From Candidatus Gastranaerophilales bacterium (GTDB lineage Bacteria > Cyanobacteriota > Vampirovibrionia > Gastranaerophilales > Gastranaerophilaceae): DNA of 64,000 nt. Numbering within the stretch: position 1 is the stretch's first letter; the number at the start of each line of letters is the position of its first letter. Location: the NCBI GenBank assembly GCA_944323685.1, contig CALUTJ010000001.1:62001-126000 (forward strand), written 5' to 3'. Position numbers and translations under genes: made by a program. Shown in pieces: positions 8,607 through 18,205 of this stretch. Under the pieces are notes generated by a model. That model was not told the origin of the DNA. It saw only the letters and a program-made list of their open reading frames with translations, and ran no database searches.

Positions 8607-11069
8607 ATGTTTGAACGTTTTACAGAGAAAGCGATAAAAGTAATCATGCTCGCGCAAGAAGAAGCGAGAAGATTAGGTCATAACTTCGTCGGTACAGAAC
8701 AGGTATTGCTTGGTCTGATTGGCGAAGGCACCGGTGTTGCTTCTAAAACGCTGAAATCAATGGGCATAACTTTAAAAGATGCACGAGCCGAAGTCGAAAA
8801 AATCATAGGCAGAGGTTCAGGTTTTGTTGCAGTAGAAATCCCGTTTACCCCGAGAGCTAAAAGAGTTCTTGAACTGTCATGGGATGAAGCCAGACAACTA
8901 GGCCACAATTATATTGGCACCGAACACCTGCTCTTAGGTCTTATAAGAGAAGGTGAAGGCGTTGCTGCAAGAGTACTGGAAAACCTTGGCGTAGATTTAA
9001 ATAAACTAAGAAGCAACATAATAAAAATGCTTGGTGAATCCAAACCCGCAGCACAAACAGCCACAGCAGGCACGGCTTCAGGCGGCAAAACCAAAACCCC
9101 GTCACTCGACGAGTTTGGTACAGACTTAACTCTTGCTGCACAGGAGCAAAGGCTTGACCCTGTTGTCGGCAGAGAAAAAGAAATTGAACGTGTTATACAA
9201 ATTCTTGCAAGAAGAACTAAAAACAATCCGGTGCTTATAGGTGAACCAGGTGTTGGTAAAACTGCGGTAGCCGAAGGTCTTGCAATAAGAATTGTAAACT
9301 CGGATGTACCAGATATTTTGGAAGGCAAAAAGATTATTCAGCTTGATATGGGCTTGCTTGTTGCCGGTACAAAATACAGAGGCGAATTTGAAGAACGTCT
9401 GAAAAAAATTATGGACGAAATCAGACAGGCCGGTAACGTAATACTCGTTATCGATGAAATGCACACTCTTATAGGTGCCGGTGCGGCAGAAGGCGCTATT
9501 GACGCGGCTAATATCTTAAAACCTGCATTATCAAGAGGCGAAATTCAGGTTATAGGTGCAACAACACTCGATGAGTACAGAAAATACGTTGAAAAAGATG
9601 CTGCACTGGAAAGAAGATTCCAGCCTGTAATAATTGATGAACCCTCAATTGATGAGTCTATTGAAATTATCAGAGGCTTAAAATCAAAATACGAAGAACA
9701 CCACAGATTGCAAATCTCTGATGAAGCAATTATTGCAGCAGTGTCGTTGTCTGACAAATATATTACCGACAGATTCTTACCTGATAAAGCTATTGATATC
9801 ATCGATGAAGCAAGTTCTAAAGTACGTTTAAACGTAAGCTCACTGCCTCCCGAAGGCAAAGAGCTTGAAAAAGAGCTTAAAAATATCATCAAACAAAAAG
9901 AAGATGCAATAAGAAATCAGGAATTTGAGCATGCTTCAAACCTCAGAGATAAAGAAGCTGATTTAAAAGAAAAAATCAGAGAAATGTCCCAGCAGTGGAA
10001 AGAAGAGCATGACGCAAACAAACCTGTTGTTACAGCAGAGCATGTAGCAGAGGTTGTCAGCACAATGACAGGTATTCCGACAACCAAGATAACTGAAAAA
10101 GAATCCGAAAGACTCTTAAAATTAGAAGATACACTTCACCAGAGAGTTATCGGTCAGGATCAGGCTGTTGTATCGCTTGCTAAAGCTATCAGACGTGCCA
10201 GAGTCGGTTTAAAATCACCGAACAGACCAATAGGAAGCTTTATCTTCGCCGGCCCTACAGGTGTTGGTAAAACTGAGCTTGCTAAAGCACTTGCAGAAGC
10301 AGTATTTGGCTCTGAAGAAAACATGATAAGAGTTGATATGTCAGAATTTATGGAAAAACATTCTACAGCAAAACTTATCGGTTCTCCTCCGGGTTATGTC
10401 GGCTACGATGACGGCGGACACTTAACTGAAACAATACGTAAAAAACCGTATTCAGTTGTGTTGTTTGACGAAATCGAAAAAGCGCACCCCGATGTATTTA
10501 ACATCATGTTACAAATCCTTGATGACGGTCGTTTGACTGACGCTAAAGGCAGACATATCAACTTTAAAAATACTATCATTATTATGACAAGTAACGTTGG
10601 TGCAAGCATGATTACGACTACATCAAGACTCGGCTTCTCTGTGGCTTCCGATGAGTCAAAAGACAAATACGAACACCTCAAAGATACTGTTATGGAAGAA
10701 ATGAAAAAAGCCTTCAGGCCAGAATTCCTTAACAGAATCGATGACATTATCGTATTCTCTCACCTCAGCAAGCCTGAAATCAGAGAAATCGTTGACCTTA
10801 TGTTTAAAGACCTTGTTAAACGTATTCAGTCACATGACTTCACAATTGAAGTATCTGACGAGGTTAAAGATTATCTTGCCGATGAAGGTTACTCTGAAGC
10901 ATACGGCGCAAGGCCGCTTAGAAGGGTTATTCAAAAGAAAATTGAAGATACTCTTGCTGAAGAAATTCTTAACGGAAAATATAAGGCAGGCGATATTATT
11001 TCAGCAAAACTCGAAGATAAAAAGATTGTCTTTGAGAAGGTTGGTGAGAAAGCCGAAGCTTCAAAATAA
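8607..11069 (+). CDS. clpC: ATP-dependent Clp protease ATPase subunit ClpC
   Basis: 820 residues, full length. Two N-terminal Clp repeats ([20 protein letters not shown] and [20 protein letters not shown]) are followed by AAA+ domain 1 with Walker A GEPGVGKT at 212-219. A UVR-containing middle domain lies near 430-480, and AAA+ domain 2 has GPTGVGKT at 549-556, then the D2-small domain. This arrangement, with the short middle domain, is ClpC and not ClpB. It unfolds substrates for ClpP, which is not in the window. It has its own promoter and a strong terminator. Confidence 0.97.
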   Translation: MFERFTEKAIKVIMLAQEEARRLGHNFVGTEQVLLGLIGEGTGVASKTLKSMGITLKDARAEVEKIIGRGSGFVAVEIPFTPRAKRVLELSWDEARQLGHNYIGTEHLLLGLIREGEGVAARVLENLGVDLNKLRSNIIKMLGESKPAAQTATAGTASGGKTKTPSLDEFGTDLTLAAQEQRLDPVVGREKEIERVIQILARRTKNNPVLIGEPGVGKTAVAEGLAIRIVNSDVPDILEGKKIIQLDMGLLVAGTKYRGEFEERLKKIMDEIRQAGNVILVIDEMHTLIGAGAAEGAIDAANILKPALSRGEIQVIGATTLDEYRKYVEKDAALERRFQPVIIDEPSIDESIEIIRGLKSKYEEHHRLQISDEAIIAAVSLSDKYITDRFLPDKAIDIIDEASSKVRLNVSSLPPEGKELEKELKNIIKQKEDAIRNQEFEHASNLRDKEADLKEKIREMSQQWKEEHDANKPVVTAEHVAEVVSTMTGIPTTKITEKESERLLKLEDTLHQRVIGQDQAVVSLAKAIRRARVGLKSPNRPIGSFIFAGPTGVGKTELAKALAEAVFGSEENMIRVDMSEFMEKHSTAKLIGSPPGYVGYDDGGHLTETIRKKPYSVVLFDEIEKAHPDVFNIMLQILDDGRLTDAKGRHINFKNTIIIMTSNVGASMITTTSRLGFSVASDESKDKYEHLKDTVMEEMKKAFRPEFLNRIDDIIVFSHLSKPEIREIVDLMFKDLVKRIQSHDFTIEVSDEVKDYLADEGYSEAYGARPLRRVIQKKIEDTLAEEILNGKYKAGDIISAKLEDKKIVFEKVGEKAEASK

Positions 11070-11093
11070 TCTGAATAGATTTCATAATAAACA

Positions 11094-11121
11094 AAAAGGA
11101 GAGCTTTTGGCTCTCTTTTTT
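11094..11121 (+). terminator. Terminator after clpC
   Basis: GGAGAGC-TTTT-GGCTCTC followed by T6, 25 bp after the clpC stop. Confidence 0.85.
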
Positions 11122-11197
11122 ATTAATACATCAAGTATTTTTAAAAAATTTATCTCAAATTAATTTGATGATATAATATTTACGTGGGAGAAACTAT

Positions 11198-11512
11198 ATG
11201 AATAATAAACGCTGGTACGACCAAGAACCTACAGTAAGTCTGGCAGTCAGCCTTATTAAAAATTCAAAACATAACATACAAATAGAATGTGCACAACTGA
11301 TAAAAAATAAAGCACAGGATTATGGTGTTGTGTTACAAAGCAATTTGCTGGGTGCCTTCAACTATGTATTAAACAGATGGTATGATACAGAAGAACAACT
11401 TGCTGAAGCTTTCGGCTATTTAAAAGAAGCTGATGACGAAACAAGAAAACAAATTGCAATTGAAATAATCGGATTTCTCGAAAAAGCAGAAACTATACAA
11501 AATGAAACTTAA
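11198..11512 (+). CDS. Hypothetical protein, 104 residues
   Basis: Not recognised. It is soluble and acidic at the C-terminus, probably all-helical (LAEAFGYLKEADDETRKQIA). The ribosome site GGGAG precedes the ATG by 8 bases, and a TATAAT-like box lies at about 11172. Its end overlaps the start of the SpoIID-like gene by 11 bp, so the two are likely translated together, suggesting a link to cell-wall work. Confidence 0.78.
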   Translation: MNNKRWYDQEPTVSLAVSLIKNSKHNIQIECAQLIKNKAQDYGVVLQSNLLGAFNYVLNRWYDTEEQLAEAFGYLKEADDETRKQIAIEIIGFLEKAETIQNET

Positions 11513-12389
11513 TAAAATATTATTGTTAATATTTACAATTGCTGTGTTGCCGTTTTTTACACAGGAACAGGCTCAAGCAATAAAAATAGGTCTGGTCGAC
11601 GGTGCCGCACTCATAAAGGTCGCCGCAAGCAAAGATGCTCAGCTGATAAGCCCTTTACACAACAAAGCATTTTACAAACTCTCAGCAATGAAAGTATATC
11701 CTTTCAAAGCAACAGGCAACACTGTATCAATAGAATTACAAAACCAATGGTTTAACCTCAACATCAACAGAGTTGTAATAAAACCTAATGATCAGGGATT
11801 TATCTCGACAAAAAGAAGATGGTACAGGGGTGAATTTATAATTGAAAACAGAGGCGGAAAGCTCGTTGTTATCAACAGCCTGCCGTTGGAAGATTATCTG
11901 CTCGGAGTTGTTCCGTCAGAAATGCCTTCTAAATGGAACTACGAAGCTCTTAAGGCGCAAGCAATAGCCGCAAGAAGCTATGCAATTGCCAACAGGGGGA
12001 AACGTGCTTCTCACGGATATGATTTAAAAGATACTCCTGAGGATCAAGCCTACGGCGGAGCTTCCTCGGAAACGGCAACAACAAACAGCGCGGTTATAGA
12101 AACTAAAGGAGAAGTAATAACCTACAATCGAAAAATTATTCCTGCATACTATTCTGCATCAGCAGGCGGGCATACAAGAAACTCAGGTTCTGTGTGGAAC
12201 AAAGATCTACCGTTTTTAAAATCAGTACCTTCATTTGATGAGGACGTAAAAAAGAACGGGCATGGACTCGGTATGAGCCAGCATGGTGCAAACAGGCTCG
12301 CACAAAACGGTTACAGTGCTTATCAAATCTTAACTTATTATTACAATAACGTAAAATTTGGCAAATTAGATCCTGCATGGTCGTTATAG
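11502..12389 (+). CDS. SpoIID/LytB domain protein
   Basis: 295 residues with a signal peptide (hydrophobic to about residue 22). The central SpoIID domain is clear: INSLPLEDYLLGVVPSEMPS, then KAQAIAARSYAIANRG, VIETKGEVITYNRKIIPAYY and HGLGMSQHGANRLAQNGYSA. In Bacillus, SpoIID is a lytic transglycosylase that needs denuded glycan. In non-sporulating bacteria such as cyanobacteria, related proteins are exported cell-wall factors. Here it most likely acts on peptidoglycan in the periplasm. No sporulation genes are seen. Confidence 0.9.
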   Translation: MKLNKILLLIFTIAVLPFFTQEQAQAIKIGLVDGAALIKVAASKDAQLISPLHNKAFYKLSAMKVYPFKATGNTVSIELQNQWFNLNINRVVIKPNDQGFISTKRRWYRGEFIIENRGGKLVVINSLPLEDYLLGVVPSEMPSKWNYEALKAQAIAARSYAIANRGKRASHGYDLKDTPEDQAYGGASSETATTNSAVIETKGEVITYNRKIIPAYYSASAGGHTRNSGSVWNKDLPFLKSVPSFDEDVKKNGHGLGMSQHGANRLAQNGYSAYQILTYYYNNVKFGKLDPAWSL

Positions 12390-12490
12390 TGTTACAGGCT
12401 AAACCCCTTGCAGGTTGTGCGATTTGCAGCCTGCTATACTTGTAAAACTAATAATAAATTAAATATTTGATTTTTGTTACATAAAAAAGC

Positions 12491-12518
12491 TTGCTAAATT
12501 GGGAAAAACAGATATAAT
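12491..12518 (+). promoter_or_regulatory. Promoter of the HU gene
   Basis: TTGCTA at 12491-12496 and TATAAT at 12513-12518 with a 16-bp spacer, 28 bp before the start codon. Confidence 0.6.
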
Positions 12519-12546
12519 AGTCTATGTTAGCAAAAAGGAGGTTCTT

Positions 12547-12819
12547 ATGAACAAAGAAGAATTAGTAAAAGAAGTTGCAAAAAAAGCAAAAGTTTCTCAA
12601 AAAGCTGCTGCTGATGTTATCGCTGCTACTTTAGAAACTGTTACTAAAACTGTATCTAAAGGTCAAAAAGTTACTCTGGTTGGTTTCGGTACTTTTGAAC
12701 CCAGAAAAAGAGCAGCTCGCTCAGGTCGTAACCCTCAAACAGGTGCTACAATCAAAATTGCTGCTAAAACAGTTCCTGCTTTCTCAGCCGGTAAAAAATT
12801 CAAAGAAGCTGTTAAGTAG
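12547..12819 (+). CDS. hup: DNA-binding protein HU
   Basis: 90 residues from the ATG at 12547, which has a perfect ribosome site (AAGGAGG, 5 bases away). An in-frame upstream ATG at 12499 would add 16 residues but would start upstream of the -10 box, so it is rejected. Family hallmarks are the N-terminal MNKEELVKEVAKKAKVSQK, the GFGTFEPRKRAARSGRNPQT beta-arm and the FSAGKKFKEAV end. HU bends and compacts DNA as a dimer. Its codon use looks optimised (GCT, GGT), fitting high expression. Confidence 0.97.
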   Translation: MNKEELVKEVAKKAKVSQKAAADVIAATLETVTKTVSKGQKVTLVGFGTFEPRKRAARSGRNPQTGATIKIAAKTVPAFSAGKKFKEAVK

Positions 12820-12834
12820 TTTAAAGATTTTAAA

Positions 12835-12873
12835 AACAGAGTCCTTAACGTACTGTTGAGGGCTCTGTTTTTT
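12835..12873 (+). terminator. Terminator after HU
   Basis: AACAGAG paired with CTCTGTT, with flanking CC/GG pairs and a 13-base loop, followed by T6. It begins 15 bp past the stop. Confidence 0.8.
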
Positions 12874-13016
12874 ATTATATTAAAAAGCACACATGCAACT
12901 CATTTCTGTTTGTATTACAATAATAACAGTATAAATGCATATTGATTTAACATTTTGTCACGAAAAGGCAAAAATAAATATTTATGTTTTTTATACACTA
13001 CAGAAAAGAGTAAACA

Positions 13017-13793
13017 ATGCCGAGATTAACAGTAATATCGTCATCACATACAACATCGAATTATACAAACCCGTCACACAAGGTAAAAACAGCAGGCGCA
13101 CTGGAGATAGAAGACAATCCTTTCAAAGATCTTGTAAAAAATACGCACGACGGCAAAGTAAAAAGAGCGTCACTGGCAGGCAGTGCGGCTACTACGCTCT
13201 TGTATTTATTTGCAGTTGCAAAAGCTACTAAAAAAGGTAATTTTAAAGTCAGCGACATGTTTAAAATTAATTTTAACAGTGTAGCCAGAGCAATAGGGCT
13301 TGCTACATCCGCACTGGTCGGCGGCTTAGCAGGCGGATTGATTGCAGACAAAAAAGAAAACCGCAAACCTAAGCTAAAAGAAGCAATGCACCAATTTTTA
13401 GGTAATATTGTCACCCCCATAAGTATTGTCGGTATCGGTACATCTCTGATTGAAAAACACAATCTATCAATGGTTAAAAATTGTATATACGGCGGCATTG
13501 CAGCTATCGTTGGTGTAGGATGCGGGGTTACAGGCGGAAACTACGTTGCATCTAAAGTTAATGAGGCAATTTATAAAGAAAACGACGACAGGAAAGTCGG
13601 GCCAAAAGACTTTGGAATCCACATAGATGATATTTTAACGGTTATGGCAATGACAAACCTCGGTGACAAAGTAAAAAGTTTTGTATCGAAAGCATTACCT
13701 GCAATATTCTTAATTTGCGGATACGAAGCAGGCACCAAAAAAGCAAAAGAAGAACCTCAGAAAAATCAAAATTCTGAAATTTCCAAACAATAA
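13017..13793 (+). CDS. Hypothetical membrane protein with glycine-rich helices
   Basis: 258 residues, not recognised. The first 50 residues are polar (MPRLTVISSSHTTSNYTNPS). Hydrophobic segments follow near 52-70 (LAGSAATTLLYLFAVA), 90-108 (IGLATSALVGGLAGGLI), 128-142 and 155-175 (YGGIAAIVGVGCGVTGGNYV), with another near 220-235. Gly/Ala zipper patterns suggest packed membrane helices. The tail is charged (KKAKEEPQKNQNSEISKQ). No obvious ribosome site. It resembles in build the protein at 1773-2588. Confidence 0.75.
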   Translation: MPRLTVISSSHTTSNYTNPSHKVKTAGALEIEDNPFKDLVKNTHDGKVKRASLAGSAATTLLYLFAVAKATKKGNFKVSDMFKINFNSVARAIGLATSALVGGLAGGLIADKKENRKPKLKEAMHQFLGNIVTPISIVGIGTSLIEKHNLSMVKNCIYGGIAAIVGVGCGVTGGNYVASKVNEAIYKENDDRKVGPKDFGIHIDDILTVMAMTNLGDKVKSFVSKALPAIFLICGYEAGTKKAKEEPQKNQNSEISKQ

Positions 13794-13879
13794 GATAAAC
13801 GACTCACGCACTTTGTTTAGCAAATACCTAAACTGAAGGGTATTGTGTTCATTGAAAAAGTTCTGAAGAAAGGATTTAA

Positions 13880-14500
13880 TTAGTCCTCGTCACTTTCTTC
13901 TAAGAGCTGAGTGCCTGTTTTTCCTGTAGACACAGCATATTCACATCCGCCGGGTCTGTAAGACTGCATTGTAGTGGCAGTACCTGTTAGCTGGAGTGAA
14001 AATATATCATGCCCCCATTTGTTCGGTGACTTAAGCCCGTTAATGTCAACACCTATGATAGTAGGGTCATTAGCATTGTATACAAAAAAACTCATACCGT
14101 CAGCCGTAACAAATGCCTGAGACAGATTATTCCACCCGTCACAGCTGCCATCTGTAGCAGCAAAAGAAGGAGCACACTTGCCGGCGACAGGGTCTTCTTC
14201 GCAATATTTTTCAACTTGCATGATATCCTTCATATATTTAAACAAGTCAGCACATTGAGAAGTATTTGACGCTTCTCCGTTTTCACCTACATAACATTTT
14301 GGATTGGGTTGAAATATAGGTTCGGTTCTTGCCATATCCACAGCCTGATCAAGAGTGAGCATAGCTTTTTTTAACCCGACTATTGCCTGTTTTTCATCGG
14401 TTGAAAAAACAACTGCCGGTATTGTTAATGCGGCAATAACACCGATAATAGTTAATGTAATCAAAACTTCTGCCAATGTGAATGCTTTTTTATTTATCAT
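13880..14500 (-). CDS. Type IV pilin-like / pseudopilin protein
   Basis: 206 residues from the ATG at 14500, chosen because AAAGGG lies 7 bases upstream and the product then starts at the prepilin leader. A longer in-frame start at 14557 would put 19 residues before it. The class III signal is KKAFTLAEVLITLTIIGVIA: short basic leader, cleavage by a prepilin peptidase before Phe, then the hydrophobic helix with Glu5. The C-terminal domain has several cysteines (for example CYVGENG, CADLF, CEEDP) that could form disulphides. Likely a minor pilin or type II secretion pseudopilin. It follows the 15755 gene by 49 bp on the same strand. Confidence 0.88.
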   Translation of the reverse strand: MINKKAFTLAEVLITLTIIGVIAALTIPAVVFSTDEKQAIVGLKKAMLTLDQAVDMARTEPIFQPNPKCYVGENGEASNTSQCADLFKYMKDIMQVEKYCEEDPVAGKCAPSFAATDGSCDGWNNLSQAFVTADGMSFFVYNANDPTIIGVDINGLKSPNKWGHDIFSLQLTGTATTMQSYRPGGCEYAVSTGKTGTQLLEESDED

Positions 14501-14549
14501 CTTATAACCCTTTTTACTTATATTAAATATAATAACCTTTTTTTTAATT

Positions 14550-15755
14550 TTAAGCATCTTTTTTATTTTTTTTCTTCTTCTTTTTTGCTTCTTTTTTATC
14601 TTTTAAATCACGTTTTGCGTTATCAATTGATATTTTTGCAACGGGTTTTCTTTCCATTCTATCATATATTACAAGCCAATGCTTTCTTTTTATGTCATCA
14701 ACAGAAAAAGAAATTCTGCCGGCAAGCCTGTCACCGGGCTTAATTTTAGAAAACATCAAGGTTGTATCACCAAACACTGACGGATAGAACGATGAGTTAA
14801 GGTCATTAACCATAGAAATATCAAAACCTGTAAAATACTTGTCTGTCAGATTTGTAATCACAAGAGCGACCGTTATGGTATTCATTTCGCCAAAAGGATC
14901 TTCACCTATATCAATATTTGTTATTTTAATATTAAGACCGTCACAGACAAACTCCTCTTGCTTTAACGCCTCTTTTTTAAATACTGGCAAATCAACGCCT
15001 TTGGTAATTTTAACGCGTATTTCATCTCCCTGAGATATTAAAACATCTTTACCTTTTTTGTATAACGCCATGCCCATGCCTACAGCCCCACCGACTGCTG
15101 CACCGCCGGCCAGAGTATAGCCCTGACTCAAAACTGCTGCCGGCAAACCAAATATATTAAGAGCTAGTAAACCGCCTACAAGGCCACCGGCTGCAGTATA
15201 TCCAGCACTTTTAGCAAGGACTTTTGATGTACCTACAACAGGGTTAAGCTTTGTACTCATCTGTCCTTGAATGGGAATTTCTCTGCCGTCAGGCGTAATT
15301 AAATAGTCAAAAGAAACTTCAATCCATCCGTCACGGCCTAAGCGTTTGGAGTCTTGTATCTCTTTTACGGTTCCGTGGGCAATAGTACCGGCAGGAAGAA
15401 CAACTCCTTTATCTCCTTCAACATCTGCTGTAATTTCAGCAAAAAATTCATCGCCTTCCTCTGTGTAGCCGGAGCTTAAAACCTGAGATACAGTCATTTT
15501 GATAACATCTTTTGCCTCAAGCTGGTCTATTTCTCCGGTAAAAAGCTCTTTATTTTTTTCTTCAAGCCTGTCAGTAACTTCCGCATGACCTTGAAAAAAA
15601 TCTGTCGGTTTTGATAAAGAATCAGCCTGAGTCTCTTGTGAAGGCACTATCTGCTGACTCTGTGCGTTTTCCGTCTGAGCACAAGCCGGATAGCTTATAC
15701 CTGAATGGACTAATATAAAAACCGATAATACTAAGTATGTAACTATCTTTTTCAT
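14550..15755 (-). CDS. Exported protein with glycine-zipper segment and DUF4352-like end
   Basis: About 401 residues from the ATG at 15755 (MKKIVTYLVLSVFILVHSG), which begins a clear signal peptide; the open frame extends 20 codons further but without a secretion signal. The middle has a beta-rich domain (LPAGTIAHGTVKEIQ, WIEVSFDYLITPDGREIP). A glycine/alanine-rich stretch follows (GGLVGGLLALNIFGLPAAVL to GGAAVGGAVGMGMALYKKG) that could insert in a membrane. The C-terminal part (ITVALVITNLTDKYFTGFDI) resembles DUF4352-type beta sandwiches, and the tail is lysine-rich. Function not known; an envelope role is inferred. Confidence 0.78.
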   Translation of the reverse strand: MKKIVTYLVLSVFILVHSGISYPACAQTENAQSQQIVPSQETQADSLSKPTDFFQGHAEVTDRLEEKNKELFTGEIDQLEAKDVIKMTVSQVLSSGYTEEGDEFFAEITADVEGDKGVVLPAGTIAHGTVKEIQDSKRLGRDGWIEVSFDYLITPDGREIPIQGQMSTKLNPVVGTSKVLAKSAGYTAAGGLVGGLLALNIFGLPAAVLSQGYTLAGGAAVGGAVGMGMALYKKGKDVLISQGDEIRVKITKGVDLPVFKKEALKQEEFVCDGLNIKITNIDIGEDPFGEMNTITVALVITNLTDKYFTGFDISMVNDLNSSFYPSVFGDTTLMFSKIKPGDRLAGRISFSVDDIKRKHWLVIYDRMERKPVAKISIDNAKRDLKDKKEAKKKKKKNKKDA

Positions 15756-15887
15756 AACAAAATTGTATCCTATGTAGAAAAGAAAATCACGTATGTAACA
15801 TTTTTTACAAGTCAAAAATACGGTTATTTAAAAAAATTTATTCTTCTGTATGATATAAAGACTTTCAAATTATGATATAAAAATAAA

Positions 15888-16766
15888 ATGAAAGAAAAAA
15901 ATCCCGATATAATTGAACAGTATTTTAAATCTCAAGAAAATTGCAATAGCATTGACTGCCAAAAAGTCATATTTGAACCCGAAAAAAAACGCGAATGGTT
16001 CTATGAAGATGATGCGTGGTGCTATTTTGATTTTTTATGCGAGGATATGGACTACAGGCTTGTTATGACGGAACAAAAAACTTTCGCGCAAGACTGCGAA
16101 ATACGTGATATGAGCTACGAAATAAAAATGCTGTTAAGCTATTTCAGATTACGTAACACCAAAATAATAGCAAAAGAACTGTTGTCAACGTATATAATAA
16201 ACTATGAAAAAGAAAAACAGCTCAACCAATCACTTTCCGTTGAAAAATACAACCTTGATTTAAAACAAAGAGAAGATGAGGCTCTGGAAAAATCATCAAA
16301 AATTGCAAATAAAATACTGTTAGGATGTCTGGGAATTATTGCTGTTATGTTTATAGCCTTTACACTCCTTGTTGTTATTCCGTTCTTTTCATCAAAAGCA
16401 GAGGCAAAATCAAAATATACACAAGAATTCATACAACATTTTTATCAATGCAAACCTTATAAAGAAACAAAATTTAATACGGCCTACAACTCTCAAAGCA
16501 CATATGAGATAAAAGGCTACACACCTGACGGAAGCAGCAAATGTATTTATGTGGAAACAAACGCATGGCTCAAAGGCACAAATATAACAACCTGCTATTT
16601 TGATACAAAAAACCACCGTGAATATTTTAACGCAATGATTGCTCCTGACAAACAAGGCTCAGTACTGGTAAAAGGAATGCCGGTTGTCGGCAAAAATGAA
16701 GAGGTTACATATTTAAAATATTTCAACAACCCGAAAGTTTGCCGTACACAATCAATTTATAACTAA
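15888..16766 (+). CDS. Hypothetical single-pass membrane protein
   Basis: 292 residues, unrecognised. The first 140 are soluble and charged (WFYEDDAWCYFDFLCEDMDY). One strong transmembrane helix lies near 142-168 (LLGCLGIIAVMFIAFTLLVV). A C-terminal domain of about 120 residues with four or five cysteines follows (HFYQCKPYKE, TTCYFDT, NPKVCRTQS). With no N-terminal signal, the cysteine-rich part would face the periplasm. It is divergent from the upstream gene. Confidence 0.75.
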   Translation: MKEKNPDIIEQYFKSQENCNSIDCQKVIFEPEKKREWFYEDDAWCYFDFLCEDMDYRLVMTEQKTFAQDCEIRDMSYEIKMLLSYFRLRNTKIIAKELLSTYIINYEKEKQLNQSLSVEKYNLDLKQREDEALEKSSKIANKILLGCLGIIAVMFIAFTLLVVIPFFSSKAEAKSKYTQEFIQHFYQCKPYKETKFNTAYNSQSTYEIKGYTPDGSSKCIYVETNAWLKGTNITTCYFDTKNHREYFNAMIAPDKQGSVLVKGMPVVGKNEEVTYLKYFNNPKVCRTQSIYN

Positions 16767-16817
16767 CCTTGCACACACGGCACACAACCTGAAGACTTCA
16801 AATAGCAGCTTAAAAGG

Positions 16818-17498
16818 CTATGAAAAGAAATGCCCTCTTTTGGAATCAAGCGTAATTTTATCAAAAGAATACAATCTTGCAGGCCTTTTGGAACCTGATT
16901 TTGTGTACTCATCGAGTTCTTTCAAGATTGACAGAGAAAGAAATTTCTTTCTAAAATTACGTTTGTCGAGTTTTTTCATAAGAATCATCTCGTAAGCTTT
17001 TTGCAATTCCGTCAAGGTAAATTTTTGAGGTAAAAGCTGGAATGCAATCGGACAAAACTCAAGACGTTCGCGTGTACGTTTAAGAGAATATTCTATAATT
17101 TCTTTATGGTCAAAAGCCAGAGCCGGAAGACTGTTAACCGGATGCCACTTTACCTCTGTAATTTCTGTATTTTCTTCAAATGAAAGTACAATATCATCAG
17201 AACGTATCAGCGCAAAATAAGCACAGGTAATAACACGTGAGGTCGGGTGACGAAGCGGGTCGCCGAAGGTATAAAGCTGTTCCAGATAGATGTTTTGAAC
17301 ATTTGTTTTTTCTTTCAAAATACGTAATGCAGCATCGTCCAGTGTTTCTGATATTCTGATATAGCCGCCGGGCAATGCCCATTTGCCTTTAAAAGGTTCA
17401 TGCGCACGTTTTACCAGCAAAACTTTAAGTTTGTCATCTTTAATCGTAAGAATAACTACGTCGGTAGTGACCTCGTGGGTTTTTGTTTCTTTAAACAT
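16818..17498 (-). CDS. NrtR-like regulator (Nudix fold plus winged helix)
   Basis: 226 residues. The N-terminal half is a Nudix domain (VVILTIKDDKLKVLLVKRAH; GKWALPGGYIRISE). The Nudix box, expected as GX5EX7REUXEEXGU, reads G..E..RILKEKTNV: the catalytic REU..EE glutamates are replaced by I and K. The C-terminal part (LTELQKAYEMILMKKLDKRN, FRKKFLSLSILKELD) matches the winged helix of NrtR, an ADP-ribose-responsive repressor of NAD genes. So it is probably a transcription factor and not a hydrolase. No NAD biosynthesis gene is adjacent. Confidence 0.85.
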   Translation of the reverse strand: MFKETKTHEVTTDVVILTIKDDKLKVLLVKRAHEPFKGKWALPGGYIRISETLDDAALRILKEKTNVQNIYLEQLYTFGDPLRHPTSRVITCAYFALIRSDDIVLSFEENTEITEVKWHPVNSLPALAFDHKEIIEYSLKRTRERLEFCPIAFQLLPQKFTLTELQKAYEMILMKKLDKRNFRKKFLSLSILKELDEYTKSGSKRPARLYSFDKITLDSKRGHFFS

Positions 17499-17541
17499 AT
17501 GTCCTCAGCTCGCTTATAACCATGATAATATTTTATAATAA

Positions 17542-17588
17542 AAAAAGCATTTTGTAATTTTTTGATAAAACTTTACAAAATGCTTTTT
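17542..17588 (-). terminator. Terminator after the lytic transglycosylase gene
   Basis: A perfect 16-bp inverted repeat, AAAAAGCATTTTGTAA with TTACAAAATGCTTTTT, around a 15-base loop. It lies 18 bp past the stop of the 17606-18205 gene and symmetrical A/T runs let it work in both directions. Confidence 0.85.
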
Positions 17589-17605
17589 CTGTCTGAAACA
17601 AGTTT

Positions 17606-18205
17606 TTAAATAGCACCTGACAAGGTAACTATCGGCAAATTATCAAGCGAGTTGCTTCTTAAAACATTTGCCTCTTTGTCAATGGATAAAGGCCCTTTAC
17701 CGACTCCGTATTTTCTGTATTTTAAAATAGCGGGGTCTGGATTGATTTTTTGAGAATTATACTCATTCATAATACCGCTTATAAAACGTTTAGTTTCAGC
17801 AAAAGGCGGAACACCTTTGTACTTGCTAACGTTCCCGGGGCCTGCGTTATACGCAGCAAGTGCCAGTTCCATTGAGCCAAATTTTTGATACATCATTTTG
17901 TAATACATCAGCCCGCCTCTAATGTTATCACTGAGCTGATAAGGGTTGTAGCCCATTCTTCTGGCTGTAGAAGGCATTAACTGAAAAACACCTACTGCGC
18001 CGAAGGAGCTTCTTTTTTCGTGGACAAATCCTGATTCCATTTTAGCAATGCTCAAACCTATTGCAGGGTCTACACCCAACTCCAAAGAATGTTTAACAAT
18101 ATAGTCTTTGACAGTTGCCTTTGACGTTGCAGCTTGTGAGTATTGTGGATTTGCTAAAATGCAGGAGATGAGTAGTAAGGTTAGTGTTAGTAACTTTCTA
18201 ATCAA
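17606..18205 (-). CDS. Lytic transglycosylase, SLT domain
   Basis: 199 residues with a signal peptide (MIRKLLTLTLLLISCILAN, then SQAA). The SLT fold is unmistakable: LSIAKMESGFVHEKRSSFGA holds the catalytic Glu, followed by GVFQLMPSTARRMGYNP and LALAAYNAGPGNVSKY. It cleaves peptidoglycan strands to 1,6-anhydro products in the periplasm. It is short, with the SLT domain and little else. The 428-bp region upstream of it looks structured. Confidence 0.93.
   Translation of the reverse strand: MIRKLLTLTLLLISCILANPQYSQAATSKATVKDYIVKHSLELGVDPAIGLSIAKMESGFVHEKRSSFGAVGVFQLMPSTARRMGYNPYQLSDNIRGGLMYYKMMYQKFGSMELALAAYNAGPGNVSKYKGVPPFAETKRFISGIMNEYNSQKINPDPAILKYRKYGVGKGPLSIDKEANVLRSNSLDNLPIVTLSGAI

Noticed and set aside
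12499-12546. Upstream in-frame ATG for HU
   Set aside because: It lies before the -10 box and lacks a ribosome site; the ATG at 12547 has a perfect one.
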